From the NCBI RefSeq assembly GCF_003991565.1, contig NZ_CP032819.1, positions 4,030,001 through 4,094,000 on the forward strand: DNA of 64,000 nt, read 5' to 3'. Positions 32,638-40,670 of the stretch are shown here, in pieces. The notes beneath the pieces were generated by a model. The model ran no database searches. It was not told where the DNA came from and saw nothing but the letters and a program-made list of their open reading frames with translations. The DNA is from Butyricimonas faecalis (GTDB lineage: Bacteria > Bacteroidota > Bacteroidia > Bacteroidales > Marinifilaceae). Each line of letters begins with the position of its first letter. Within the stretch, counting starts at the first letter, position 1. The position numbers were made by a program, and so were the translations under genes.

Positions 32638-32651
32638 GTATTAAAATGCTA

Positions 32652-32677
32652 TTGGTGTAAACTTGTATATAGTTACC
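32652..32677 (-). repeat. Right terminal inverted repeat
   Basis: Perfect inverted copy of 26226-26251, ending GTTACC at 32677. Followed directly by the second TTTGTTTA at 32678-32685. Confidence 0.93.
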
Positions 32678-33006
32678 TTTGTTTAAATATCCAGATTCTT
32701 CATGTATCTATGTTAGTGATTTTTTTTTATTCAAATAATGAACAAAATATAAGTCTTTTAGGTGATAGTATATATAAATTACGTTTTCAAAATGTCGAGC
32801 TTGTTAAAGAAATAAATGCACTAATTACAGACAATAGAATTTCAGTAAGACCAGACACCATGAATTTGATGGGGAAACAAAAAAATCAATTAATATGGAA
32901 AGATATTTCTATGAAAGACTTAAGTATAGGTTATTTTAATGTTCCAAGTTCGATGATAGAAATATTTAATAAATCTATATCTTCTTTAAGGCAGAAAATT
33001 AAATAG
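32678..33006 (+). pseudogene. Secreted small protein, C-terminal fragment right of the transposon
   Basis: Second half of the gene at 26036-26225. Starting with the duplicated TTTGTTTA, the frame reads KYPDSSCIYVSD, then meets a run of nine T (32720-32728). Removing one T gives FFYSNNEQNISLLGDS and runs on to 33006 ('SSLRQKIK'). As it stands the left frame would stop at 32738. An ATG at 32710 gives a 98-residue open frame but has no signal peptide and is probably not a real start. The T-run shift could be a real mutation after disruption, or a sequencing slip. Confidence 0.7.
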
Positions 33007-33074
33007 TTAATATAGATGATTATTGAATTTTATACAAAATAGGCGTGTTTAATTATAGAAAAGAATAAAATCAT

Positions 33075-33650
33075 TCAACGTTTAAATCCCTCAAAGACCC
33101 GGGCTTTTTCTTGCGTAACTAACTCCCCGATCATGGTGAGCGTGTTGGAGTGGAATGAAGGTGAAATGTTTGCCGACACCTTATTTGATCCTTGAGGAAG
33201 AGTAAGACTCACTTGAGCGGAAATACCGACTCCTTGAACGAGAAAGCTATAAGTAATACTTCCCTTTTTATCTTTTTTCATCCGGATGTCCGAAACATTA
33301 CCCTCCACGGTAAAACCTCCCAACCCGTTTTGAAGAGGACGAGGGGTATCAAAACTGACTTGTACGGTGGCTTTTTTGTTTGCCATGGAAATAAAATTCT
33401 TGACAGAACTGACACTTACCGACCCGCCTCGTTTGAAAATCAGTCGATTGGCTTCCAGTACGAAAGTGTTGTTTTCCAAAGCGCGAACAGCATCTTGATA
33501 TAATTGTTCCCTTGCTTTTTGTTGAGCAATTTTCCGCTCTTGTCTGGTTTGTGTACGTTTTTCCTTTGCTGTCATTTGGGGTTGAGCGGCAAGTGGGACT
33601 AGTGTTCCTAACGTTAGGGCTAATGCGATGAGGGTAGTGATATGTTTCAT
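33075..33650 (-). CDS. DUF4251 domain protein, exported
   Basis: 191 residues with a signal peptide ('LALTLGTLVPLAAQ'), a basic coiled segment ('KEKRTQTRQERKIAQQKARE') and then the DUF4251 beta-sandwich ('FVLEANRLIFKRGGSVSVSS', 'GLGGFTVEGNVSDIRMKKDKKGS', 'YSFLVQGVGISAQVSLTLP'). DUF4251 proteins are widespread, uncharacterised envelope proteins of Bacteroidota. It has a -7 box at 33703-33710 and is divergent from the small gene at 33783. Confidence 0.85.
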   Translation of the reverse strand: MKHITTLIALALTLGTLVPLAAQPQMTAKEKRTQTRQERKIAQQKAREQLYQDAVRALENNTFVLEANRLIFKRGGSVSVSSVKNFISMANKKATVQVSFDTPRPLQNGLGGFTVEGNVSDIRMKKDKKGSITYSFLVQGVGISAQVSLTLPQGSNKVSANISPSFHSNTLTMIGELVTQEKARVFEGFKR

Positions 33651-33702
33651 AATACGCTATGTTTTATTACTTTTTTACGTGAAAAAGAGGGATGATGTTT
33701 TA

Positions 33703-33754
33703 CAAAGATACGGTTATTTTATGGTGTAAGTTGGGAATAACTATAGTATCTTTG
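33703..33754. promoter_or_regulatory. Divergent -7 boxes
   Basis: TATCTTTG occurs on the minus strand at 33710-33703 (53 bp before the DUF4251 start) and on the plus strand at 33747-33754 (28 bp before the 33783 start). Both match TAnnTTTG; -33 elements are not clear. Confidence 0.55.
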
Positions 33755-33782
33755 CGTATATTAAACAGCGAATTGAAATCAG

Positions 33783-34007
33783 ATGAAAGATCAACATCAA
33801 GTTTTACATAAATGCCTGACAGAAGATGTCCCGGCATTTGTTTTAACGGGAAAAGACGTGTGTGCCATCGCGACCTTAAAGACCTATTTGCAGACGGCAA
33901 TAGAAAAAGGGTGTAGCGACGAATTTATTAATGATATGGTATTAGTATTGCGGGAATTTGAGCGGTTTCAGAACGAAGAGCCCCAAAAAGTGAAGATTCC
34001 GGATTAG
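33783..34007 (+). CDS. Small conserved-looking protein of unknown function
   Basis: 74 residues, soluble and mostly helical: 'DVPAFVLTGKDVCAIATLKTYLQTAIEKGCSDEFINDMVLVLREFERFQ' in outline (residues about 15-63). Probably binds something in the cytoplasm, but no family is certain. A -7 box 28 bp upstream supports the start. It is convergent with the AraC regulator gene. Confidence 0.65.
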   Translation: MKDQHQVLHKCLTEDVPAFVLTGKDVCAIATLKTYLQTAIEKGCSDEFINDMVLVLREFERFQNEEPQKVKIPD

Positions 34008-34052
34008 CATGATCATATCATGCGATCAATACCCGTTGTTTGACACCCGGTC

Positions 34053-34901
34053 CTATTTGTTCCTTTTTTCACGGAATTTGACAGGTGAAACTCCCGTCAT
34101 TCGGCGGAAGAAGCGACACATGTACGATGGGTCGTCAAAATTAAGTTCGCTGGCAATGTTTTTTACCGACAAGTCCGTATTCTGTAAATAGGTCTTTATC
34201 GTAATAATGGTTTGTCGGTCTATCATCTCTTTGGGAGTAACGTTATCCGAGCGATATATCAGTTTGTATAGATAATCGGGAGTAACGTTGAGTTTGTCTG
34301 CATAGAATTTCACATCGCGATGTTTGGTGTGATAGCGATTGAGTAGCATGTAGAATTTCTCCACCAACTTCCATGTTTTGCTTTTTTGATAAGTGTTTCC
34401 CTCGTTTATACCCAATCTTTTTATCTCGCAATTTATAGCCATGAACAGGTTGCAGAGATTGTTCTTTAACATCTCTGTGATATCATCATCGCCATGTTTT
34501 ATGATCCAATCGGTTTGCTTGTACCATTCCAGTAATAATTCGTACTGTTCGGAAGATACTTTGTTAAGAACAGGAGAATTGTACATCACCGTCCAAAAAT
34601 CAAAGGCGATATTATAAGCTATATTCTCCAAGATATCATAAGAGATGGAAATGTACCGAATATTGAAATTAGCAGAAACTTGAATGGGAATAAACGACAT
34701 GTCGTATGGCAGAAAAATAAAGTCTCCCTTTGAAACCTTGTAACGTTTGAAGTTTATGCTGACGGTGGCATAGCCGCTAGTGCCTAAAAGTATCGTACAG
34801 CCGTTTACATCAACCGATTTTCCGATACACTCCCTCAAGTCGGTATCTCCGGATACGCCATATTTTTCAAATTCCCAAAAATTATATTTAATGCTGTTCA
34901 T
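34053..34901 (-). CDS. AraC-family transcriptional regulator
   Basis: 282 residues. The N-terminal half is a cupin-like effector domain ('TVSINFKRYKVSKGDFIFLPYDMSF'); the C-terminal about 100 residues carry the two helix-turn-helix motifs of AraC proteins ('DVKFYADKLNVTPDYLYKLI' and 'SVKNIASELNFDDPSYMCRFFRRMTGVSPVKFRE'). It is transcribed away from the efflux operon (MATE, adaptor, RND, TolC) with only about 130 bp between start codons, so it is the likely regulator of that operon. A minus-strand -7 box TACTTTTG lies at 34917-34910, very near the start codon, so the leader would be very short. Confidence 0.9.
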   Translation of the reverse strand: MNSIKYNFWEFEKYGVSGDTDLRECIGKSVDVNGCTILLGTSGYATVSINFKRYKVSKGDFIFLPYDMSFIPIQVSANFNIRYISISYDILENIAYNIAFDFWTVMYNSPVLNKVSSEQYELLLEWYKQTDWIIKHGDDDITEMLKNNLCNLFMAINCEIKRLGINEGNTYQKSKTWKLVEKFYMLLNRYHTKHRDVKFYADKLNVTPDYLYKLIYRSDNVTPKEMIDRQTIITIKTYLQNTDLSVKNIASELNFDDPSYMCRFFRRMTGVSPVKFREKRNK

Positions 34902-35005
34902 AACAACTACAAAAGTACGAACAATTTAATCTAAATAGCTCGATTTGTCCGAAAAAGTACCCGAATAAGCGTGATTATGTTACTTATTATGTGGATATAT
35001 GATGG

Positions 35006-35013
35006 TATATTTG
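35006..35013 (+). promoter_or_regulatory. -7 box of the efflux operon
   Basis: TATATTTG matches TAnnTTTG, 20 bp before the MATE ATG at 35034. This also argues that the longer in-frame start at 34971 is not used. Confidence 0.55.
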
Positions 35014-35033
35014 CGTCCACAAAAAAAAGATGT

Positions 35034-36344
35034 ATGAGTGAACAAAGCAAGAACTTAAAAAAATACATTATACCGGCCATGCTTGCCAATGTGAGTTTCT
35101 TCATTTTGACCATTATCGACGGCATGTTTGTCGGTAATGGCGTGGGAACGGATGCGTTGGGGGCCGTCAATCTTGCCTTGCCGTTTGTCATGATCATTAA
35201 TGTATTTGCCGTTTTGTTTAATATCGGGGGAATAACCGTAACAGCCATCCGGATGGGACGCGGGGATATTGAAGGGGCTAATCAGGCTTTCCTACACTCG
35301 TTGACATACAACGTGTGCTTTGCCTTGTGCATGACTTTCATCGGTACCGTATTCCCGGATAAAATAGCCGTGTTGTTGGGGGCTAATCAGACGTATAAAG
35401 AGATGGTATCGGATTATATCTTTTGGTATTCCGTATTTATCCTGCCTGCTTGTCTGTTTTATTGTTTTAACGGATTCGCCCGGAATGACGGCAATCCACA
35501 AATGTCAATCAAGGTAGCACTGACCTGTATGATTGTCAATATCATTGGCGACTGGATTACCGTTTATCCCTTGCAGATGGGAGTCAAAGGTGCCGCCATT
35601 GCCACTGGGGTAGCAAGCTGCGCTGCGTTTCTTGTTGCCTCTACACACTATTGGCAGAAGAAAGGGAATTTACGCGTTCGGCCCTTCAAAGTACAGTTTG
35701 TCTTATTACGAAAAATATTACTTCGAGGACTACCGGAGATGATTTCCGAGACATCGGTACCGCTTACCGCGTTTTCAATGAACTACATGTTGATCACCTA
35801 TTTGGGAAATGCATCTGTAAATGCCTTTTCCGCCATAAACTATACTTGCTCCTTGTTTGCGTCGTTGATGTGGGGCTTGGCAACAGGCCTTCAGCCTTTA
35901 TACGGGTTGAGTTACGGGGCGAAAGATGACTACAGCCTGCATTATTATTTTCGTAGCGGAAGACGAATCGCTCTGATTGGAGGGCTAGCGATCTTTGCTC
36001 TGACCTTTGTTATCGGTGCTCCCATATGTCGGTTGTTTGGTGTTGATGCGGCCTCCACGCCGATCGTTATTGCCTCCCTTCCGAAATTCTGTTTGAATTT
36101 CGTGTTTGCGGCAATGAGTACAGTGGTTTCGGCATACTTGTATTCAACGAAACGTACCCAATACGCGATACCGTTAAATATATGCCGTGGAGTGATATTC
36201 AACGTGTTGTGTATAAATACGCTGCCTCTTATTTTCGGCTATGATTTCGTATGGTACTCGATGGCTGTTGCCGAGGCAATTTGCCTGATCCTTGCTATTG
36301 TATTGCAAAAAATGTCAGAAAAGAATGGAATAATATACAAATAA
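35034..36344 (+). CDS. MATE family multidrug efflux transporter
   Basis: 436 residues with twelve predicted membrane helices, in two repeated halves, as usual for MATE (DinF/NorM fold) cation-coupled exporters. Family stretches include 'MLANVSFFILTIIDGMFVGNGVGTDALGAVNLALP' in outline (residues about 15-49) and 'PEMISETSVPLTAFSMNYML'. It begins an operon with an RND adaptor, RND pump and outer-membrane channel; having MATE and RND pumps in one operon under an AraC gene suggests a common drug or bile stress signal. Third-codon positions in this operon look richer in C and G than in the flanks, a possible sign of transfer. Confidence 0.9.
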   Translation: MSEQSKNLKKYIIPAMLANVSFFILTIIDGMFVGNGVGTDALGAVNLALPFVMIINVFAVLFNIGGITVTAIRMGRGDIEGANQAFLHSLTYNVCFALCMTFIGTVFPDKIAVLLGANQTYKEMVSDYIFWYSVFILPACLFYCFNGFARNDGNPQMSIKVALTCMIVNIIGDWITVYPLQMGVKGAAIATGVASCAAFLVASTHYWQKKGNLRVRPFKVQFVLLRKILLRGLPEMISETSVPLTAFSMNYMLITYLGNASVNAFSAINYTCSLFASLMWGLATGLQPLYGLSYGAKDDYSLHYYFRSGRRIALIGGLAIFALTFVIGAPICRLFGVDAASTPIVIASLPKFCLNFVFAAMSTVVSAYLYSTKRTQYAIPLNICRGVIFNVLCINTLPLIFGYDFVWYSMAVAEAICLILAIVLQKMSEKNGIIYK

Positions 36345-36401
36345 AACCTCAAATTTAAATGATAATGAAAGTGAAAGCTATTGGCTTATTAGCCCAGTAT
36401 T

Positions 36402-37463
36402 ATGACCCTGTGTGCCTGTGGCAGCGGTCAGATGCAACAGGAACAGGTGCAACAATATCCTGTAATCCAGGTAAATAAAAGCTCCATTGAATTGCAAGAA
36501 TCCTATTCGGCTACGATGAAAGGACGTCAGGATGTGGAGATTTATCCGCAGGTATCGGGAACTATTTCTAAACTTTGCGTAAAGGAGGGAGAACAGGTAA
36601 AGAAAGGGCAGCCCCTCTTTGTAATCGACCAAGTGCCTTATCAGGCTGCCTTACGCGTGGCAACCGCCAATGTCCGTGCGGCAGAAGCTCAGGTTGAAAC
36701 AGCCCGACTTGACTACGACAGTAAGCAGATGCTCTTCGACGAGGAGGTGATTTCTGAATACGACCTTTTACAGGCAAAAAATGCGTTGGCTATTGCCAAA
36801 GCCGGATTGGAACAGGTAAAAGCGCAGGAAATCAATGCAAGAAACGACTTGTCGTACACCGAAGTGAAAAGTCCGGCTAACGGAGTGGTGGGAACATTGC
36901 CCTATCGTACAGGGGCATTGGTAGGGCCCTCCATGCTACAACCGTTGACTATCATATCGGATACCGAACAGATGTATATCTATTTCTCCATGACGGAGAA
37001 CGACATCCGCGGTCTTATCCGTCAGTATGGCACGCCCGACGAGGTCATCAAGTCCCTGCCTGCAATCACTCTTCGTCTCAATGACGGTACGGAATACGAA
37101 CAGAAGGGATGTATTGAAACCATCAGCGGCATCATCAACCCGCAAACAGGAACCGTTTCGATTCGATGCGTCTTTCCTAACGAAAAACGTTTGCTGTTCA
37201 GCGGTGGAATCGGCAATATCGTTCTGCCTCAACAAGAAACGGATGCGATTGTTATTCCGCAGAGTGCTACCTATGAAATTCAAGATAAAATCTTTGTGTA
37301 CAAGGTGATAGATGGAAAAGCCGTTGCCTCTGAAATTGTAGTAGCCAAACAAAATGACGGCAAGCACTATATCGTTCGCGATGGCCTTACCGTGGGTGAC
37401 AAAATAATATCCGAAGGCGTGGGTCTCGTGCAAGACGGGGCGGAAGTATCAATCAAAGAGTAA
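36402..37463 (+). CDS. RND efflux periplasmic adaptor (MexA/AcrA type), signal peptide frameshifted
   Basis: 353 residues from the ATG at 36402. Biotinyl-lipoyl-like hairpin domain ('DVEIYPQVSGTISKLCVKEG', 'VKSPANGVVGTLPYRTGALV'), alpha-helical coiled hairpin (about 80-140) and beta-barrel domains are complete. The adaptor links the RND pump to the outer-membrane channel. The N-terminus is abnormal: it starts MTLCACGSGQ, a lipobox with no hydrophobic segment before it. Thirty-seven bases upstream, ATG at 36365 opens MKVKAIGLLA in another frame. Removing one C from CCC at 36393-36395 joins the two as MKVKAIGLLASIMTLCAC, a perfect lipoprotein signal. So either a real one-base insertion has broken export, or the assembly has an error here. 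Confidence 0.88.
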   Translation: MTLCACGSGQMQQEQVQQYPVIQVNKSSIELQESYSATMKGRQDVEIYPQVSGTISKLCVKEGEQVKKGQPLFVIDQVPYQAALRVATANVRAAEAQVETARLDYDSKQMLFDEEVISEYDLLQAKNALAIAKAGLEQVKAQEINARNDLSYTEVKSPANGVVGTLPYRTGALVGPSMLQPLTIISDTEQMYIYFSMTENDIRGLIRQYGTPDEVIKSLPAITLRLNDGTEYEQKGCIETISGIINPQTGTVSIRCVFPNEKRLLFSGGIGNIVLPQQETDAIVIPQSATYEIQDKIFVYKVIDGKAVASEIVVAKQNDGKHYIVRDGLTVGDKIISEGVGLVQDGAEVSIKE

Positions 37464-37472
37464 GGAGGAACT

Positions 37473-40400
37473 ATGAATTTAAAAACATTTATCGACCGTC
37501 CGATTCTATCCATCGTTATTTCTGTGGTGATCACATTGATCGGTGGACTGGCTGTCACCTCTCTTCCGGTGGAACAGTACCCCGATATTGCCCCTCCCAC
37601 GATATCTGTTTGGACCAACTACCCGGGTGCAAATGCTGAAACGGTACAGAAAGCGGTTATCGTTCCGCTGGAAGAAGCCATCAATGGAGTGGAAAATATG
37701 ACCTATATCACCTCCACGGCTTCCAATAATGGCGATGCCGAAATTATGATTTATTTCAAACAGGGAACCAACGCCGATATGGCAGCTGTAAACGTGCAGA
37801 ATAGTGTATCTACGGCGATGGCGCTATTGCCTGCCGAGGTGGTTCAAATCGGAGTGACGACTTCAAAACAGCAAAATGCCGAATTGAAAACCGTGGGCTT
37901 GTATGACCCGACGAATACATACGACATGAAGTTTCTCGACAACTATTTCAAGATCAATGTCGAGCCTCGGTTAAAGCGTATTTATGGAGTGGGTAAGGTG
38001 ATGCACTTTGGAGCCAATTATGCCATGCGCATATGGATGGATCCGGCAAAAATGGCTCAATACAAATTGATCCCGAGTGATATTACGGCCGTGTTGGCAC
38101 GTCAGAATATTGAAGCGGCTACCGGTTCGTTTGGTGAAAACCACGATAATGTCTATCAATACACCATGAAATATCGCGGTCGCTTCTCAACACCGGAAGA
38201 ATTTGAGAATCTGGTGGTCCGTTCACTGGCCAACGGCGACATCCTGCGTTTAAAAGATGTGGCAACGGTGGAATTGGGGGCAGAATCTTACAATTTCTTT
38301 AGTCAGATCAATGGTAAACCGAGCACCATGTTCTCGATTTACCAGACTGCCGGTACAAATGCCTCTGAAATCATTGGCGAAATCGATGCCACCTTGTCCG
38401 AGATAAGTGAAAGTTTGCCCAAAGGGTTGGAATTTGTAAGTTTGAGTGATACCAATCGTTTCTTGAAAGCTTCCATCAAAGAGGTAATCATCACGCTCCT
38501 TGTTTCGATACTATTGGTTGTTTTGGTGGTGTATTTATTCTTACAGGATTTGCGTTCCACGTTTATCCCGACCATCTCCATCTTTGTCTCCATCATTGGA
38601 ACATTTGCCTTTATGGCGGTGGCAGGATTCTCTATCAACCTCCTGACATTATTTGCGTTGGTGCTTGCCATTGGTACGGTGGTGGATAATGCGATTATTG
38701 TGGTGGAAGCTGTACAGAGTCGGTTCGAGGCAGGGTATCGCTCTTCGTATGCCGCCACGTGCGACGCGATGGGAGGCATTTCATCGGCAATCATTATTTC
38801 AACGCTGATATTTATGGCCGTGTTCATTCCTGTTTCAATGATGGGAGGAACCTCGGGAACCTTCTACGCCCAGTTCGGTCTTACCATGGCGGCAGCCGTC
38901 GGTCTTTCTGCCATCAATGCTCTCACGCTTTCTCCCGCGCTGTGTGCCTGGATGTTGACAAGCTTTGTTGACGAGAATGGGAATGAGCGTAAAAACTTTG
39001 CAGCCAAATTTCGAAAGGCATACAACGTTGGTTTTAACGCCTTGTTAAAACGCTATAAAAGCGGAGTGATGTTTTTCATCAAACGGCCTAAAATGGCGTG
39101 GGCAATCCTTGCGTGCGGTTTGGCTCTTTTGATCGTGTTGATGCGTGTAACGCCTACCGGTTTTGTACCGCAAGAGGATATGGCAATGGCATTTGTCAGC
39201 ATGAACACCAAGCCGGGAACCTCTACCATTGAAAATGAAAAAGTGATGAAGAGAGTTTCTGCTGAAATGGCAAAATTCCCCGAAGTGGACTATGTCGGTT
39301 CGGTGGGCGGTTATTCATTTTCTGGTTCCGGTCCGTCCATGAGTTTGCATTTCCTCACGCTTTCCGATTGGGATAAACGTAAAGGCAAAGGACACGCTGC
39401 CGATGACGTGATCGCTAAAATATATGAAGTGGTATCCGAAATTCCGGATGCCGAAGCTTTTGCAATGGCTCCGCCAATGATTCCGGGGTATGGTATGGGA
39501 AATGGTTTCGAACTCTACCTTCAAGACCGGATGGCGGGAGACATCGATGAATTCAAGGCTGTGAATGACCAATTTGTAGCGGCATTGAATGCTCGTCCGG
39601 AAATTGACATGGCTTATTCTGCGTTCGACACGCGCTTCCCTCAATATTGGGTAGATATAGATGCAGCGGTTTGCGAGCGTGCCGGAGTATCCACGGTTGA
39701 AGTGCTGGAAACACTGTCAGGGTATTACGGGGGCGGTTATGTCTCCAATTTCAATCGTTTCTCGAAATTGTACCGTGTTATGACACAAGCACCTCCCGAA
39801 GATCGCGTAACGGCAGAATCTCTCAATAAATTCTATGTCCGTACTGCCGCGGGAGAGATGACCCCGTTGTCACACTTCGTCAAACTCAACAAAACGTACG
39901 GACCGCAATCACTCAATCGTTTCAACCTTTACAATGCCATTTCCATCAGCGGAACACCGGCCAGCGGCTACAGTTCGGGAGAGGCATTGAAAGCGGTAGC
40001 CGAAGTGGCTGCTGAGGTATTGCCTCGTAATTATAGCTACGAATTCGGGGGAATATCACGTGAAGAGGCCGCGTCAGGCAGTAACGTGATCATGATATTT
40101 GTACTCTGTATCGTTTTGGTGTACCTGATTTTGAGTGCCATGTATGAAAGCTTGGTGTTGCCCTTTACGATCATCCTGTCCGTGCCTTGCGGGCTGATGG
40201 GTAGCTTCCTGTTTGCACAGATGTTTGGATTGGAAAACAACATCTATTTACAAACCGGACTCATCATGCTTATCGGTTTGTTGGCGAAAACGGCCATTCT
40301 TATTACCGACTTTGCCGGTGAGCGTAGGCGTTCGGGAATGTCCATCAAACAAGCGGCCATTGGTGCGGCCACGCATCGTTTGCGTCCGATATTGATGACG

Positions 40401-40670
40401 GCATTGACAATGGTATTCGGTATGTTGCCGTTGATGTTCGCCTCGGGAGTGGGAGCCAATGGAAACTCGGCACTTGGTACGGGTGCGATTGGAGGTATGC
40501 TTGTGGGAACATTAGTGCTGCTTTTCCTTGTTCCTGCCTTGTGGATGTTCTTCCAAGGCATTCAAGAGAGAATCAAACCGATAACGTTTAAGGACGCCGA
40601 TCCCGCCATTACGGGTGAAATAGAGGAGGTGGCACTCATAAAACATTTGAAAGAAATGGAGGAGAAATGA
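37473..40670 (+). CDS. RND multidrug efflux pump, inner-membrane permease (AcrB/MexB type, HAE1)
   Basis: 1065 residues, twelve membrane helices and two large periplasmic loops. Typical features: 'FIDRPILSIVISVVITLIGGLAVTSLPVEQYPDIAPP' in outline at the start (residues about 5-41), 'PGANAETVQKAVIVPLEEAINGVENM', and 'GLLAKTAILITDFA' containing the conserved Lys of the proton relay. At the Asp-Asp pair of AcrB (407/408) this protein has Asp405-Asn406 (VVDNAII), so the second acid is replaced. It follows the adaptor by 9 bp and overlaps the outer-membrane factor start by 4 bp. Confidence 0.95.
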   Translation: MNLKTFIDRPILSIVISVVITLIGGLAVTSLPVEQYPDIAPPTISVWTNYPGANAETVQKAVIVPLEEAINGVENMTYITSTASNNGDAEIMIYFKQGTNADMAAVNVQNSVSTAMALLPAEVVQIGVTTSKQQNAELKTVGLYDPTNTYDMKFLDNYFKINVEPRLKRIYGVGKVMHFGANYAMRIWMDPAKMAQYKLIPSDITAVLARQNIEAATGSFGENHDNVYQYTMKYRGRFSTPEEFENLVVRSLANGDILRLKDVATVELGAESYNFFSQINGKPSTMFSIYQTAGTNASEIIGEIDATLSEISESLPKGLEFVSLSDTNRFLKASIKEVIITLLVSILLVVLVVYLFLQDLRSTFIPTISIFVSIIGTFAFMAVAGFSINLLTLFALVLAIGTVVDNAIIVVEAVQSRFEAGYRSSYAATCDAMGGISSAIIISTLIFMAVFIPVSMMGGTSGTFYAQFGLTMAAAVGLSAINALTLSPALCAWMLTSFVDENGNERKNFAAKFRKAYNVGFNALLKRYKSGVMFFIKRPKMAWAILACGLALLIVLMRVTPTGFVPQEDMAMAFVSMNTKPGTSTIENEKVMKRVSAEMAKFPEVDYVGSVGGYSFSGSGPSMSLHFLTLSDWDKRKGKGHAADDVIAKIYEVVSEIPDAEAFAMAPPMIPGYGMGNGFELYLQDRMAGDIDEFKAVNDQFVAALNARPEIDMAYSAFDTRFPQYWVDIDAAVCERAGVSTVEVLETLSGYYGGGYVSNFNRFSKLYRVMTQAPPEDRVTAESLNKFYVRTAAGEMTPLSHFVKLNKTYGPQSLNRFNLYNAISISGTPASGYSSGEALKAVAEVAAEVLPRNYSYEFGGISREEAASGSNVIMIFVLCIVLVYLILSAMYESLVLPFTIILSVPCGLMGSFLFAQMFGLENNIYLQTGLIMLIGLLAKTAILITDFAGERRRSGMSIKQAAIGAATHRLRPILMTALTMVFGMLPLMFASGVGANGNSALGTGAIGGMLVGTLVLLFLVPALWMFFQGIQERIKPITFKDADPAITGEIEEVALIKHLKEMEEK

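Larger units (their letters stand above)
26226..32677. mobile_element. IS1595-family transposon with cargo (6452 bp)
   Basis: Bounded by perfect 26-bp terminal inverted repeats (26226-26251 and 32652-32677, starting GGTAAC) and a perfect 8-bp direct repeat TTTGTTTA on both sides. It contains a single IS1595/ISXO2-type transposase (27638-28564). Known members of this family make 8-bp duplications and some carry passenger genes, so ends, duplication and enzyme agree. Cargo from left to right: two-helix membrane protein and Panacea antitoxin; a 125-residue unknown overlapping the transposase gene; small unknowns at 28739 and 29033; a 34-residue peptide and a radical SAM maturase; a leader RNA; small unknowns at 31588 and 31721; a two-gene unit at 32054-32589. 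The element is clearly more AT-rich than both flanks. Intact ends and duplication suggest a recent insertion. Confidence 0.92.

Noticed and set aside
32710..33006. The 98-codon frame right of the transposon as an independent gene
   Set aside because: It has no signal or promoter and is explained as the C-terminal half of the disrupted gene.
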